Shown here in pieces: positions 10,935 through 23,236 of a DNA stretch of 64,000 nucleotides. The stretch is from contig NC_037270.1 of assembly GCF_000002425.4 (NCBI RefSeq), positions 2,517,680 through 2,581,679 of the forward strand. Direction: 5' to 3'. Source of the DNA: Physcomitrium patens. Lineage: Eukaryota > Streptophyta > Bryopsida > Funariales > Funariaceae. Made by a program: the position numbers and the translations under genes. Positions within the stretch are counted from its first letter, which is position 1, and every line of letters starts with the position of its first letter. The notes below the pieces were generated by a model, which worked only from the letters and a program-made list of their open reading frames with translations, ran no database searches and was not told where the DNA came from.

Positions 10935-13274
10935 TCAGGACTTTTCTAGTATCAGGACCTGAATGGGATGGATCCATAATTGGGTGTGATTGACCCTTCG
11001 CTTTAGGATCTTCCAAATGTTTAATTGGGCCTTTTTTTTTTGCTGACTCCTAGTAAGAACGGTATGGACACATTCTACCCGATTTACTGGAGAGTCTTGA
11101 GCACCTCGATTTATCCCTTCCATTTTTTCTGGACTCTGGATCTGCTGATCTCGATTATTTAAATTGAATGGAGCATTACATTTCTGATACGTATGCCCTG
11201 ACTGCTTGCAATTCTCACAAACTGGTGCATAATCGTCACTGGCTCTTGGATTGGGACATTCATTGGCATAATGACCAATCTGTCTACAACGAAAACAACG
11301 CAATGGCCTTTTTACACCCCCATCAGGCATATTGGGTGTCTCCACCAATATATACCTACTAGGTTTGTTCCATGTAGGTTGAGAAAATGATCCTGGTTGT
11401 CCTGGTTGTACTTAGTTCAATGGCATCAATAGAGCATATGGCTGATACCCATGCTGCTCCTTACCATAGTTCTGAGGATTTGATACAAACCCCTGATTAT
11501 AAGTGGAATTTTGAAAATGATTGACTGCTCGATTTTATTGGTTAGATCGATTTCCATGCCATCCAAACGTATTTCGTGTTTGAACTTGATTGACATCTCA
11601 TGGAGTTGGTGGAATCATGGTCGAATTACTGAATTGTTGTTGTCTTTGCAAATTCCAACAATTAGCGGTTAAGTACTTCCCTCCATAAAATGTACATTTA
11701 TCCAACACTTGTGAAGGTGACGGGCATTCCGTTACCAAATGACCGTGGCCTTGATAATTACTGCACCATACATTGGTCCTAGTATTGGTTGGCTTTTGCC
11801 TCTTCTCCTTATCTTTGGCCATATTAACACCCATTTCTTCTATTTTCTTCGTCAAGTTCAATAACAAGGCTTTATTGGAATCTTTTGAAGCTGGTATTAT
11901 TTGTTTTTTTGCCAAAGTTGACTCTTGTGTTTGATATGGAAAATATAGAGCATACGCTGTTGTGACTTGCGGTGGTAAAGCTTGCAATGGGGTAACATTA
12001 ACTGGCCCTTGAGTATTGGCACTTGAATGGGCCAGTGTTTTGATCATCTGTGGATAACTACCCACTAATCCGTTCAAAGCCGGATGTTGATAATTGCCTT
12101 GAACTGGTATCATCGTGGCACATGCAGTTAAAAACTGATCATAAGGGCATTACTCTCAAACCTTGGCTCTATCAAGGGATGCAGATACCGTATCTGATTG
12201 AGCTTCTTTTACAAATATTTTTAGCTCTGGTGGGTGCAAATCATTTATTAATATAGATAATATAAATGCCTCCGACATTTGGTGGTTCGGCCACTTACTA
12301 AGTATATCAGCCACTCGGCCATAGTACGATTCCACCGCCTCTCCTAGAATCATTTTGTTGTTCATTAACCTTCCTCGAAGATGGTCTTCAAAACCAATTG
12401 GTCGAAAATGGATCAAAAATGCATTCTTCAATGCTTCCCAGTTCAAAAATTGACCAACTGGTTGACGGTTATACCATTCAAACGCCATATCTTTTAAGAT
12501 TATTGGCAATCATCGTAACCAAATATTCTCGGTTCTCCCATTATTGGCGACACATGCTGTCCAAAACTGCAACAAATGTTGATCTAGATCCGCACCCGGA
12601 AAGCCCCTAAAGGTAGGTAATAGAGCCATGCTAGTTGAGTGATCACTCACAGTACCCATTTGTACTGCTATGGGAACCGCTGGACCTCCCGTCGTCATTG
12701 AATTTGACAATATGATACTTAATCGTTTGTTAATATAGTTTGCGTCTCTCCCAAATATATTTTCCAAACTTTCTATCCTGCTCAATTTACTATTATTATC
12801 CTTGAATAAGTTTATTGGTTGAATAGGAGGTGAGAATGACGGATTTTGAAACACACTGAATTGGCCCTTATTGACCAATAATTTATGCCACTCTATGGAA
12901 CCAATTTTGACGGAATTGGCAGTTTCCGCTATTGGAAACATGCCCAATGGAGTATCCAACTCTTCTGTGATTCTCCCACTCTCAATTAACGATCTCAGAA
13001 GAAATCCTGGCCTATTGACCAAATTTTCTGCAAGTGCTCTTGGTAATTTCTCTAACGGTATATACTTCTGAAATATTAAATGTCGATTAGCTTCTGAGTA
13101 TGCTCGAATATGACGACAGGCATGCAACCATGGCTTAATCCAGCTTTGTCTATGATTCCTTTTTAACTTTTTTTGTTGCTCGTTTCGCAACAAATTTCTT
13201 GCTTGCGATCTCTCTATTCTTTTTCTTGACTGCCGTATTTTCTTTACTATTAAGTTCTCATTATTAATAACCAT
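10935..13274 (-). pseudogene. B1 gag (capsid and nucleocapsid with four zinc knuckles)
   Basis: About 780 codons run in a single minus-strand frame from ATG at 13274. Only in-frame stops interrupt it (for example at 12510 and 12156), with no frameshift. Order: a basic N-terminus; the capsid (FEWYNRQPVGQFLNWEALK, LSILINDLHPPELKIF); then four CCHC-type knuckles. Two are partly decayed (CSNYQGHGHLVTEC, CTFYGGKYLTANC) and two are intact (CFRCRQIGHYANEC, CENCKQSGHTYQKC). The last two and the region after them were copied into LTR2. Length is greater than most gypsy gags. Confidence 0.86.
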
Positions 13275-13365
13275 ACTCTTTCATTATATTCTTCTGCGAC
13301 GGCTACCTATTTCCCATCTACTTCAACAGGCAGTTAATACCTAACATTCCATGCTATTATCAATT

Positions 13366-13383
13366 TTTCCGGCAGCGGCGCTA
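13366..13383 (-). promoter_or_regulatory. Primer-binding site of B1 (tRNA-Asp type)
   Basis: Read on the minus strand it is TAGCGCCGCTGCCGGAAA. This is close to TGGCGCCGTTGCCGGGGA, the complement of the 3' end of plant tRNA-Asp(GUC). It lies just inside the LTR end at 13389, where minus-strand DNA synthesis would start. Differences are mostly transitions. Confidence 0.82.
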
Positions 13384-13388
13384 AAATA

Positions 13389-13591
13389 TGATTGTCGTTT
13401 TACTTACTCTAATTAATCTAATCAGAGTAAACCTATATAGGGAAATTCGAAAATAGGGAAAGAATACCGCATGAGCTTACACGTTAGGGTCACACAATTA
13501 ACTATATTTTGCACTACTTAAAACACCCAGAAAACACTACAATGCTTTCCACTTCCTAATAATACTCTACCATCACTGATAACAACAACGT
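13389..13591 (-). repeat. 5' LTR of B1, inner part
   Basis: This is the 3'-terminal part of the B1 5' LTR, next to the PBS. It matches the end of the B2 3' LTR (TTCGAATYTCCCTATA, GTAAGTAAAA). It is cut at 13591 by element C, with target bases ACGT at 13588-13591. The LTR resumes at 23233. Confidence 0.82.
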
Positions 13592-16169
13592 TGTCATGTT
13601 GTAACACGAGTATACCATGAAAATATAAAGAAAGGGGACTTTTATTAATGTTCAGTTACCTTGAATATTGGGAGGAACGACCAATTTTAGTGCAAATACT
13701 AAGAGGCTAGGTTCAATCACCCCGTTACAGTCAACCGAGGCATACTGAAATGCTCCGTTCGATTCTAATAACGGGAGTCAGCAAGAAGGGAAAGACCAAT
13801 TCAATGACGGATGAGCCTGGTTCGAAGAGCCAATTGGATCCAATTTCAAGACATTCAATCCAGGTCTTACTACGGGCTTCTTAACCAATCTGAAGCGAAG
13901 GACCAATTTGACCCAATTACGGGTACATCGAGGTCTTGCTATGGGCGTCTTAGCCAATATGAGACCTGAATTGATCGGGCGACTCAATGTGGTCCCGATT
14001 ACGGGGGTTTCAATTCCATTTCAGGCTGTTTCGTCCTTTGTGCCGTTTCAAGGAACGTTGTTTTCGGTAAAAATATCCCTTAAGGATAAAAACGGGGGAG
14101 AAGGCTCTGAAGGCGGGAGCCAATTCCGGATCCAAGACGGAAGATTGAAGAAATTGAAAAGCTAGGGTTTGAAAGAGGGGAGAATTAGGGTTAAAGGGGA
14201 GGATAGGTTAAGAGAATGGGCGGGGGATTTTATTTTGAGAGAAAAGAAGGTTTGAGAAGGATCAGAGAGCTAGCTTCATGCTTCAGAGGGAAAAAAAGAC
14301 AGAGATTTGGGGTTTTTTTTTCTCTTTATAGGGTTTTAGGAAGATTGAGGCAATCGTTGCTAAAGTCAGTGTTGTAATGGAATCGAGATTTTTAATGAAG
14401 TGGGTGTGATTACTCTTGACTGTTTTGTGAAATCGAGTTATGTCTGTGATGAAGAATTAAAAGGGTGTCTATAGGATTGAGTATGCGGAGTGAATGAAAT
14501 TTATTGGGTTAATCTAACGAGACAGTCAGTGGATACAAGATCGTGAGTATAAAGCGGTATCAAAGATTAGCAGTTTGAGTTGTTTGGGATTCTCTATAAC
14601 GTCTAGAAACCTACCGGTATCATATTACGTGCTTTCCTGCTCGAGAACGCGCCGGGCATCTGGCTGTAGAAGGTAGTATGGAGATTCGTCGATAGTCAAG
14701 CAGTCTATCAGTTTTGACTTCTGGAATATAAATGACTGCAACAATGTACTGTAAATCTATACGGATGCTCTTCGACTACTTGTCGAAGTCTTTTTTGCTC
14801 CAGCCGGTAGGTCTCTAGACGTTACAGAGAACCCCGAACAATCCAAACTGTTAATCTTCAATACCGCTTTGTACTTACGATCTTGTATCCACTGACTGTC
14901 TTGTTAGATTAACCCAATAAATTTCATTCACTCCGCATACTCAATCCTATAGACGCCCTTTTAATCCTTCAATCACAGACGTAACTCGATTTCACAAAAC
15001 AGTGAAGAGTATTCAAACCCACTTCATTAAAAATCTCGATTCACCATTATAATACTGACTTCAGCAGCGATTGCCTCAGCCTTCCCAAAACTCTACGAAG
15101 AAGAAAAATCCAAATTCTATGTCTTTCCTTCTCCGACCCGAAGCATGAAGCTCTTCTCTCTAATCCCTTTGATCTTCAAAAACCTCCAATGAAAACCGAA
15201 CTAGTAACCTTGCAAAAGCTTGAAAATTAGCTCCCCCCGATTCCCTAGAGAAAAAAAAAACCCCCTTTCAAAACTATATCCCCCCTAACCTTATCCTCTG
15301 AATTTCTTCAATCTTCCGTCTTAGATCCGGAATTGGCTCCCACCTCAAGCTTGGATCCGAAATTGGCTCTCGCCATCAAGCTTGGATCCAAAATTGGCTC
15401 TCGCTGTTAGAGCTTTCTCCTCCGTTTTTACCTTTAAGAAATCCATTTACCGAAAACAACGTTCCTTGAAATGGCACAGAGAACAGGACAGCCTGAAACA
15501 GAATCGAACCCCGTAATCGGGACCACATTGAGTCGCCCGACCAATTCAGGTCCCATATTGGGTAAGATGCCCATAGTAACCTGGATGTTCCCGTAATTGG
15601 GTCAAATTGGTCCTCGCGTCAGATTGGCTAAGACCCGTAGTAAGACCTGGATTTCCCGTAATTAGACTGCATTGGGTTGACCGGCCAATTCAGGTCTCAT
15701 ATTGGATAAGAGGACCCAGATTGGATTCTCGAAATTGGATTCAATTGGCTCTTCGAACCCGTCATGTGAATAGGTCCTTCTCTTCCTGCTGACTCCCGTT
15801 ATTAGAATCGAATGGAGCATTTCAGTATGCCCCGGCTGACTGTAACGGAGTGACTGAACCTCACCACTCAGTATTTGTACTGGAGTTGGTCGATGCTCCC
15901 AATATTCAAGGTAACTGAATATTAATAAAATTCCTCTTTCTTTTTATTTTCACTATATACTCGTGTTACAATACGACACCGGCTGGGGCAAAAAGGACTT
16001 CGGCGAGCAGTCGAAGGACATCCATATAGATTTACGATGTATTCTTGTAGTTGTTTATATTCCAACAGTCAAAAATCAATAAACTGCTTGAATATTTGCG
16101 AATCTCCATACTACCTTCTATAGCCAGAGGCCCGGTGCGTTCTCAAGCAGGAAAGCACGTAATACGACA
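13592..16169 (+). repeat. 5' LTR of C (interrupted)
   Basis: Pieces 13592-14617 and 15983-16169 together make one family-A LTR. Between them lie the reverse-oriented solo LTR and its duplicated CCGG. The sequence after 16169 (AAAAGTGGTGAACCTGACG) should contain the primer-binding site. TGGTGAACCTGACGTAA is the likely stretch, but I cannot match it to a tRNA with confidence. Confidence 0.86.
14618..15978 (-). repeat. Solo family-A LTR nested in C's 5' LTR
   Basis: This 1361-bp LTR in reverse orientation starts TATCATATTACG (TGTCGTATTACG with C-to-T/G-to-A changes) and ends AATACGACA. It is flanked by CCGG on both sides (14614-14617 and 15979-15982). No internal sequence is present, so it is a solo LTR left by LTR-LTR recombination. 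Confidence 0.92.
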
Positions 16170-16289
16170 AAAAGTGGTGAACCTGACGTAAAAGCTTGAG
16201 GTGGAAGGTATTGGATTTCATTTGATTTTATATTTAGTTTATAAAAAACGAAAATAAAAATTTTGAAAGATCTTTGGGAGGAGTTTCTG

Positions 16290-17371
16290 ATGGGGGTTCA
16301 ACTAAAGGACAAGGTATGCACATGGATCCATCTATTACTAGTATGTTTCAAGCCTTCTCATTATCAATGTAAGAACAGCAAAGCAATGATCGAAAGGAAG
16401 CTTTGGCAACCAAAGCATTGCAAGCAGTGGTCAATAAAATTGATCAATTTGATGGAAGGAATATTTCAAGGTATTTAAGATATTATGTTCGTGAAATGGA
16501 ATTTAATCAGGTTTTCGAGAAGAAAATGGTTGAATTATTTGGACTTGCCACGATACCGGAGATAAGGGACCATATTACATCGATTATGGATCGTTATGGG
16601 AATTCATGGGAGGTTTTCTCACATGCATTGAAAGACGAATATTTCTTGGAAGATACTGATCGCGTTACTAAGAAGCTGTTTCTGGGATGGATTGAACGGC
16701 CCAATAAGAATTTGCAAGCAACAGAGCTACTAAGGGAATTTGAGAGGCAGTACTCTCAATTATCGAAGGTAGAAAAATTGACATTGGAGCCGAACAAAGT
16801 TGATCTATTTCTTCAAGCTGCTAATGGAGAGTTGCAAGGGAAGTTAGAACTCCTTCTTGAAGACAAAGAAGAAGATGAAGGATTGACAACAAAGTGGAAG
16901 AACATTGAAGATGCGATGGAGTTGCTTAGAAAAAGAGAAAGGAGGAAGGATAGGAGCAATATTCTGAAAACAGTACAAGCATCCAAAGCTCCAGTACGTA
17001 CAACACCACCAACAATGCCTACAGTTCAACCTTTGACATCCTTATCAAAGAAAGCAGATATGGGGATGGAAGAAATTATACGAGGAATGCGAGATCTTCA
17101 AATCAAATTGGCAAAACTTGAAGAGAATACTTCTACAAAAAATTCGAAGAATGTTTCAAAACAAGGATATGTACAAAGATGCATTTGGTGTGATGACGCT
17201 TCACACATTAGAAAAGATTGCAATGAATTTAATAATATGATACGGGAAGGAATTATTTGCTGGAAAGATGGGAAGATAGCATTAAAAGATAGGGAGGATC
17301 TTCTTCAAACCAATTTTGGCAAAGGAGAAATGAGAGCATTGGTTCAAGATTACTTAAAAGAGCATGAATAA
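16290..17371 (+). pseudogene. C gag (capsid plus one zinc knuckle)
   Basis: An open frame of 322 codons runs from ATG 16403. Codons upstream in other frames (from about 16290) suggest that the true start was earlier and is frameshifted. The protein has a helical capsid region (KIDQFDGRNISRYLRYYVRE, WEVFSHALKDEYF), a charged linker (RKRERRKDRS) and one CCHC knuckle, CIWCDDASHIRKDC (about 17183-17224). The frame then ends at a 0.39-kb deletion (17369-17380), relative to A1, that removes the gag tail. It would assemble the virus-like particle in the cytoplasm. Confidence 0.84.
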
Positions 17372-18242
17372 ATAAGGGGAGACAAAAGATAAGGACAAAT
17401 CAATTGCTTATAAGCTACTTTCAAACATTGAAGCGGCAACAAATTTGAAAAGGGTGTTGGAAGAACGTATATTAAATGCTAAGGTGGAATTCACATTGAA
17501 AGAAGTCTTGGAAATTGCAAAGAAGGAGTTTCATGATGTTATCATTGATAGCATTAAGCGAAAGAGGTAATTAATGGGTAAAACTGGAATGAGTCATGCT
17601 ATTGATGCATGAATATATAAAGCTAAAGACAAGATTGATATTGGTTACAAGCAACCAAAAAATGAAAAGAATGGGTTTAATCAACGAGTACGTTTCAAAG
17701 ATTATACTGATAATGAAATGGAAACTTTGAGCCATTATACTCGAAAGCATTGGGCGAGGGCAACTACTGAAGTATTGGTGAAGGTAGGAGATATAGAAGA
17801 ACCAATAGTTGCTTTGGTGGACCATGGTTTTGAAATAAATCTCATGTCTAAAGATCTTTATAAGAAGCAAAAATGGCCAATTGATATGGAACATGGATGG
17901 GCAATACGAGCAGCTAATGACACATGTGGCGAATTATATGGAGCTTATCGAGATGTCAAAATTTGGATTGGGGATGTTGCGACGGAGCAACATTTCTTCG
18001 TATAAGATACAACGTCTTATCCGTTGATTTTAGGACAACCTTATATCACGACAACACGGATGAAAACAAAAGTACTTGACGATGGTTTTGCTTGTGCAAG
18101 GGTACGTAGCAAAGATGGGAGGAAAGGTGTACAATTTCTAACAATACCTCCTAACCATGAACGGAATCGAGATAGGTTGAGGGAGAAACCATTGCCAAAG
18201 ATTGTTGAAGGATTTAAGGATTTTGGGGAGGTACCACTGTAA
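17372..18242 (+). pseudogene. C gag tail and aspartic protease
   Basis: This is homologous to A1 3490-4371. The protease keeps VALVDHGFEINLMSK with the DHG triplet. Stops include TAA at 18003-18005 (shared with A0 and A1) and others private to C, such as the TGA codon after GMSHAIDA near 17610. The frame closes at 18240-18242, and pol is open in the -1 frame from 18218, as in A1 and A0. Confidence 0.82.
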
Positions 18243-20568
18243 AGCGAGATTATGGAGGTACAAAAGAGGAGATACTCTCGCGAGATGAAGGTGCCTTTGA
18301 TGTGAGTTTTATTGATATTTTGAAGAATGGAAATATTATGTATAAGAAAGTTGATGATTTTAAAAGAAAAGAAAGAAAAAGATTATATAATATTGAAGGA
18401 GAATTACACAAGATAGATACATTGCAAGATAATGAGAGGATTTTAGGTGTTTATGAAGAAAATGGACTGGAAGATTCATTGGAATTGATTACATCTATTG
18501 GGTTAGGGGATAATGATAAGATTGTTGAGATTCATTCGAGAGAGGTTTATACCATGCTTGAATCTTTTCAAGCACCAGAAGTCGCTGTAGAGACGAGATA
18601 TAAAACGGCAGATAAGAAGGTAAAGCTTGTTGTTGGACCATTACCAGAGGATTCTAAAGAATAAATGGGAGAAGCATCAAAAGAAGCAAGTTTAAGAGAT
18701 CCAATGAGTATTGGACATCAGTTTACTGAAGAGACTTTTGAAGAATTGAAGATTGGTTCTCATGGTTCTTTATTGCCGGAGGAAATTACTTGCTTCAAAA
18801 AGATGTTGGCTAAACAAGGTAGATCGTTTGTCTTTGAATCTCATGAAATTGGGTGTGTGGATCCGAATATTATAACACCTATGGTTATCTTCACTGTACC
18901 GCATGTACCTTGGAATCCAAGACCGATTCCAGTATCGAGGGCACATTTACCTAAATTGGTGGAACTATTGAAAGAAAAGATAAAGATGAAAATATTGGAA
19001 CCTTCATTTGCGTCGTATTTTAGTCGATAGTTTACGATACCTAAGAAGAATGGGTCACTATGGTTTATTCAAGTATGCAATCGGTGGATGCAGTAACTAT
19101 CAGGAATGCAGGAATTGGACCTATTGTGGATGAATTTGCTGAGGTGTTTGCTGGAAGGGCGATCTATTCAATGGGTGATTTGTATTCAGGTTATGATCAA
19201 TTTCAACTTGCCGAAGGAAGTAGAGATATGACAACGATGAGTACACCACTTGGATTGGTTAGAATGTGCACTCTTCCTTAAGGCACGACCAACTCAGTTG
19301 CACATATGATGAATGGGATGAATAAGGTATTGAGAGATTTTATTTCGGAAAAGACTATGCCTTTTCTGGATGATGTTCCTATAAAAGGGTGTAGAGAAGG
19401 AGACAAGGATGAAACTTTAGATACGAGGGGGTGTCGCAGATATGTTGTTGATCATATACAAGATTGTGAAAAGATCTTAACTCGGCTTGGAGAAGTTCAT
19501 CTTACATTATCGGGTATGAAGTCCATATTTGGAGTACGAGAGGTTGTAATTGTTGGACATTTATGTGGATCTTACGGAAGAAAACCAGATCCGACTAAAG
19601 TTGACGCAATTGGAAGGATGAAAGAGAATTGTGATTCTTTAACAGAGGTTCGCAAGTTTTTAGGTGCATGTATATTTTATCGAATCTGGATCCCTCATTA
19701 TGCTCATATAGCGGATCCATTATATGAACTGTTACGCAAGGGTTACCGATTTAAATGGGAAGAAAGGCATATTCAGGCAATGCAAAGATTGAAGAAATTA
19801 TTGATGTCACCTCCAATATTGAGGAAGGTTGATTATAAGTGCAATAGACCAATGTTTCTTACTGTGGACGCTAGTCCAATCGCCATTGGATGGACTGTGG
19901 GTCAAGATGATTCAAGTGGGAATAGATTTGCAGTTGGATTTGGAGCTAAAGTTTTAAGTATTCGTCAGTGTGCATATTCGCAAGTCAAAAGAGAACTTTG
20001 GGAAGTTGTTTCGGCTATGAAAGCTGAAAAGGACTATTTGATTGGAGAAGTAGTAGTAATTAAAAGAGATTGCTTGCCATTGCTTGAAATGATTACTAAC
20101 TGTTCAACGCCACATATTGTAATGTTGAGATGGATTGCTTATATTAAGTCACTAAATCCAGAATTTAAGCATATCACTGGAAAGGACAATTTAGTAGCAG
20201 ACATGCTATCTCGAACAAGATACGAGAGGGATGACGAAATGGTTGAAGACATTGATGATGTCGGATTGAAATTCTATTCAATATCAAATCTCAACAGAGA
20301 AGACAAGCTATTTCTTGAAGAATCTTATGAAGGAGAATTATTGGATATTGGTCATTATTTGAATACCTTGTCTAAACAGGAGAATTGGTCTACAGAAAAA
20401 TTCAAACAAATAAGAAAAAAAGCATATGGATTTTTACTTCAAGATGGATTCTTATAGAAGAGACCGAAGAAAGGAATTGTGATGCCACAACGAGTGATAT
20501 GCAAAAAGGAAGAAAAACTAAAATTATTAAAGGAGTTTCATGATAGTTTATGGGCAGGGCATAGATGA
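18218..20568 (+). pseudogene. C reverse transcriptase and RNase H
   Basis: Same order and motifs as A1, including FLDDVPIKG (about 19361-19387), LTVDASPIAIGW and GKDNLVADMLSR. Stops at 18662-18664, 19279-19281 and 20566-20568 are shared with A1. Private damage: TAG at 19028-19030 (expected TGG), a one-base loss near 19072 just before the PVNAV block, and TAG at 20455-20457. Confidence 0.86.
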
Positions 20569-21617
20569 ATCTGGGCTACTTTTGCTAAACTCAAGGAACA
20601 ATATTGGTGGAAAAATATGTATCAAGATGTGCTCTCATTTGTAGAATCATGTGAAATCTGTCAATCGTATTCTAATATCCGACATCGAGATGGTCTTCAT
20701 CCTACGTATCCTCTGGCTATTCATTTTAAATGGGTTTTTGATTTGGTTACTATGCCTATTGGATTATGGCAAATAAAATATTTGGTTTTAGCTCATGAAG
20801 ATTTATCAAATCAAGTACAAGGAAGAGCATTGAGGACAAAATTTACAGAGGGGATTTGTAGATTTTTGCTTGAAGATTTCATTTGTCGCTACGGATGCGT
20901 AGGAAAAGTAACTGCAGATCATGGAGAATTAAATGCACAAGAAGCTTGTAAGTTCTTTGAAAGATGTGGAGTTAAACTATCACTGACTACTGCTTATAAT
21001 CCAGAAGGGAATGCAAAAAGCGAACGTGGTCACCCACCGATTGTGAAAGCATTAGTTAAAGCTTGTAATGGGAATGTTAGAGAGTGGCCACGGCTTTTGT
21101 GATTTGCATTATGGGCTGATCAGACAACACATAGTTCGGTGACAGGATATATGCCAGTAGAACTTGTGACAGGTCGAAAACCAAGTATGCCGATTGAAGA
21201 AAAGGTACTTACTTGGAGTATGCTACCATGGGAAGATAGATTGACAAGAAAAGAACTTCTGGCTGTTAGGATTCGACAATTGGAGCAAAGATCGGAAGAT
21301 GTGCAGATAGCATTGGAAAGGTTAAAAAGAGCAAGGTTACAAAATAAGGCGCGATTCGATAAGCAACATCGATTGAGACCTAAAGCAATCGAGGGATGTG
21401 ACTGGATACTTGTTTATGACAATAGTCTAGATAATCAACATAGTACTTTGCAAAAATTTTCAAAACGTTGGTTTGGACCGTATGTGGTAACAACTGTTCA
21501 TGATAATGCGACTTACTCATTGCGGGAGTTAGATGGCACAAGGTTAAAAATACCAATTGCAAGGAAGAGAGTGAAATTGTTTAAACAAAGAAATACAGAA
21601 ATGAATATGGAAGACCT
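20569..21617 (+). pseudogene. C integrase (3' truncated)
   Basis: The integrase shows CEIC, TADHGELNAQE and SERGHP. A private TGA lies at 21100-21102. The GPY/F-like module (KRWFGPYVV) and basic tail are present. The acidic tail, the polypurine tract and about the first 1 kb of the 3' LTR are deleted. The coding text GAAGACCTTAA runs straight into LTR sequence CTATAGGATTGAG. Confidence 0.85.
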
Positions 21618-23232
21618 TAAAAGGATATCTATAGGATTGAGTATGCGGAGTGAATGAAATTTATTGGGTTAATCTAACGATACAGTCAGTGGATACAAGA
21701 TCGTGAGTATAAAGTGGTATCGAAGATTAGCAGTTTGAGTTGTTTGGGTTCTTTGTAACGTCTAGAGACCTACCAGTGTCGTGTTGTAACACGAGTATAC
21801 AGTGAAAATAAAAAGAAAGGGGAATTTTATTAATATTCAGTTACCTCGAATATCGGGAGCATCGACCAACTCCAGTACAAATACTGAGTGGTCAGGTTCA
21901 GTCACTCCGTTACAGTCAGCTGGGGCATACTGAAATGCTTCATTCGATTCTAATAACGGGAGTTAGCAGGATGAGAAGGACCAATTCACACGATGGGTTT
22001 GAAGAGCCAATTGGATCCAATTTCGAGAATCCAATCCGGGTCCTCTTACCCAATATGAGACCTGTATTGGTGGGACAACCCAATGCAGTCTAGTTATGGG
22101 AAAATCCAGGTCTTACTACGGGCCTCAACCAGTCTGACGCGAAGACCAATTTGATCCAATTATGCGAGCATCCTGGTTACTACGGGCATCTTACCCAATA
22201 TGAAACCTGAATTGGTCGGGCGACTCAATGTGGTCCTGATTACGGGTTTTCGATTCTGTTTTGGGCTGTCCTGTTCTCTGTGCCATTTCAGGGAACGTTG
22301 TTTACGGTAAATGGATCTCTTAAAGGTAAAAACGGAGGAGAAGGCCTTGATGACGTGAGCCAATTTCGAATCTAAGCTCTGACGGCGGGAGCCAATTCCG
22401 GATCTAAGATGGAAGATTGAAGAAATTCAGAGGATAAGGTTAGGGGAGAATATAGTTTTAGGGGGGGAGATTTTTTGAAGATCAAGGGAATCAGAGAGAG
22501 GAGCTTCATGCTTCGGGTCGGGGAAGAAAAGACATAGAATTTGGATTTTTCTTCTTCGTAGAGTTTTGGGAAGACTGAGGCAATCGCTGCTGAAGTCAGT
22601 GTTGTAATGGTGAATCGGGGTTTTTAAATGAAGTGGGTTTGAATACTCTTGACTGTTTTGTAAAATCGAGTTATGTCTGTGATTGAAGGATTAAAGGGGT
22701 GTCTATAGGATTGAGTATGCGGAGTGAATGAAATTTATTGGGTTAATCTAACAGGACAGTCAATGGATACAAGATCGTAAGTACAAAAGGGTATTAAAGA
22801 TTAATAGTTTGGGTTGTTCGGGGTTCTCTGTAACGTCTAGAGACCTATCGGCTGGGGCAAAAAAAAGACTGCGACAATCAGTCAAAGAGCATCTGTATAG
22901 ATTTACGGTACATTGTTGCTGTCGTTTATATTCCAGCAATCAAAAAACTGATAGACTGCTTGACTATCGGTGAATCTCCATACTACCTTCTACAGCCAGA
23001 CGCCCGGTGCGTTCTCGAGCAGGAAAGCACGTAATACGACACCGACTGGGGCAAAAAAGACTTCGGCAAGCAGTCGAAGGACATTCGTATAGATTTACGA
23101 TGTATTCTTGCAGTTGTTTATATTCTAACAGTCAAAAATCGATAAACTACTTGAATATTAGTGAATTTCCATACTACCTTCTACAGCCAGACGCCCTGCG
23201 CGTTCTCAAGCAAGAAAGCACGTAATACAACA
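21618..23232 (+). repeat. 3' LTR of C (5' deleted, interrupted)
   Basis: Pieces 21618-21776 and 23046-23232 are the last third of a family-A LTR. The lost first part was removed by the internal deletion ending at 21617/21618. The join has a short homology (TTAA), typical of end joining. Its last base borders the ACGT duplication. Confidence 0.84.
21777..23041 (+). repeat. Solo family-A LTR nested in C's 3' LTR
   Basis: This forward copy starts TGTCGTGTTG and ends AATACGACA. The flanks are CCAG (21773-21776) and CCGA (23042-23045), both one step from CCGG. The insertion point corresponds to the same base of the LTR as the reverse solo LTR at 14618. Confidence 0.9.
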
Positions 23233-23236
23233 ACGT

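Larger units (their letters stand above)
13592..23232 (+). mobile_element. Family-A retrotransposon C, complete with target-site duplication
   Basis: The 5' LTR begins TGTCATGTTG at 13592 and the 3' LTR ends AATACAACA at 23232. The flanks are ACGT (13588-13591) and ACGT (23233-23236), a perfect 4-bp duplication inside the B1 LTR. Each LTR contains a further solo LTR. Internal sequence has two deletions: about 0.39 kb at 17369-17380, and a 3' deletion at 21618 joining the end of the IN region to the middle of the 3' LTR. Both LTR tails share private changes (GATGTATTCTTG), confirming that they belong together. Confidence 0.9.
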
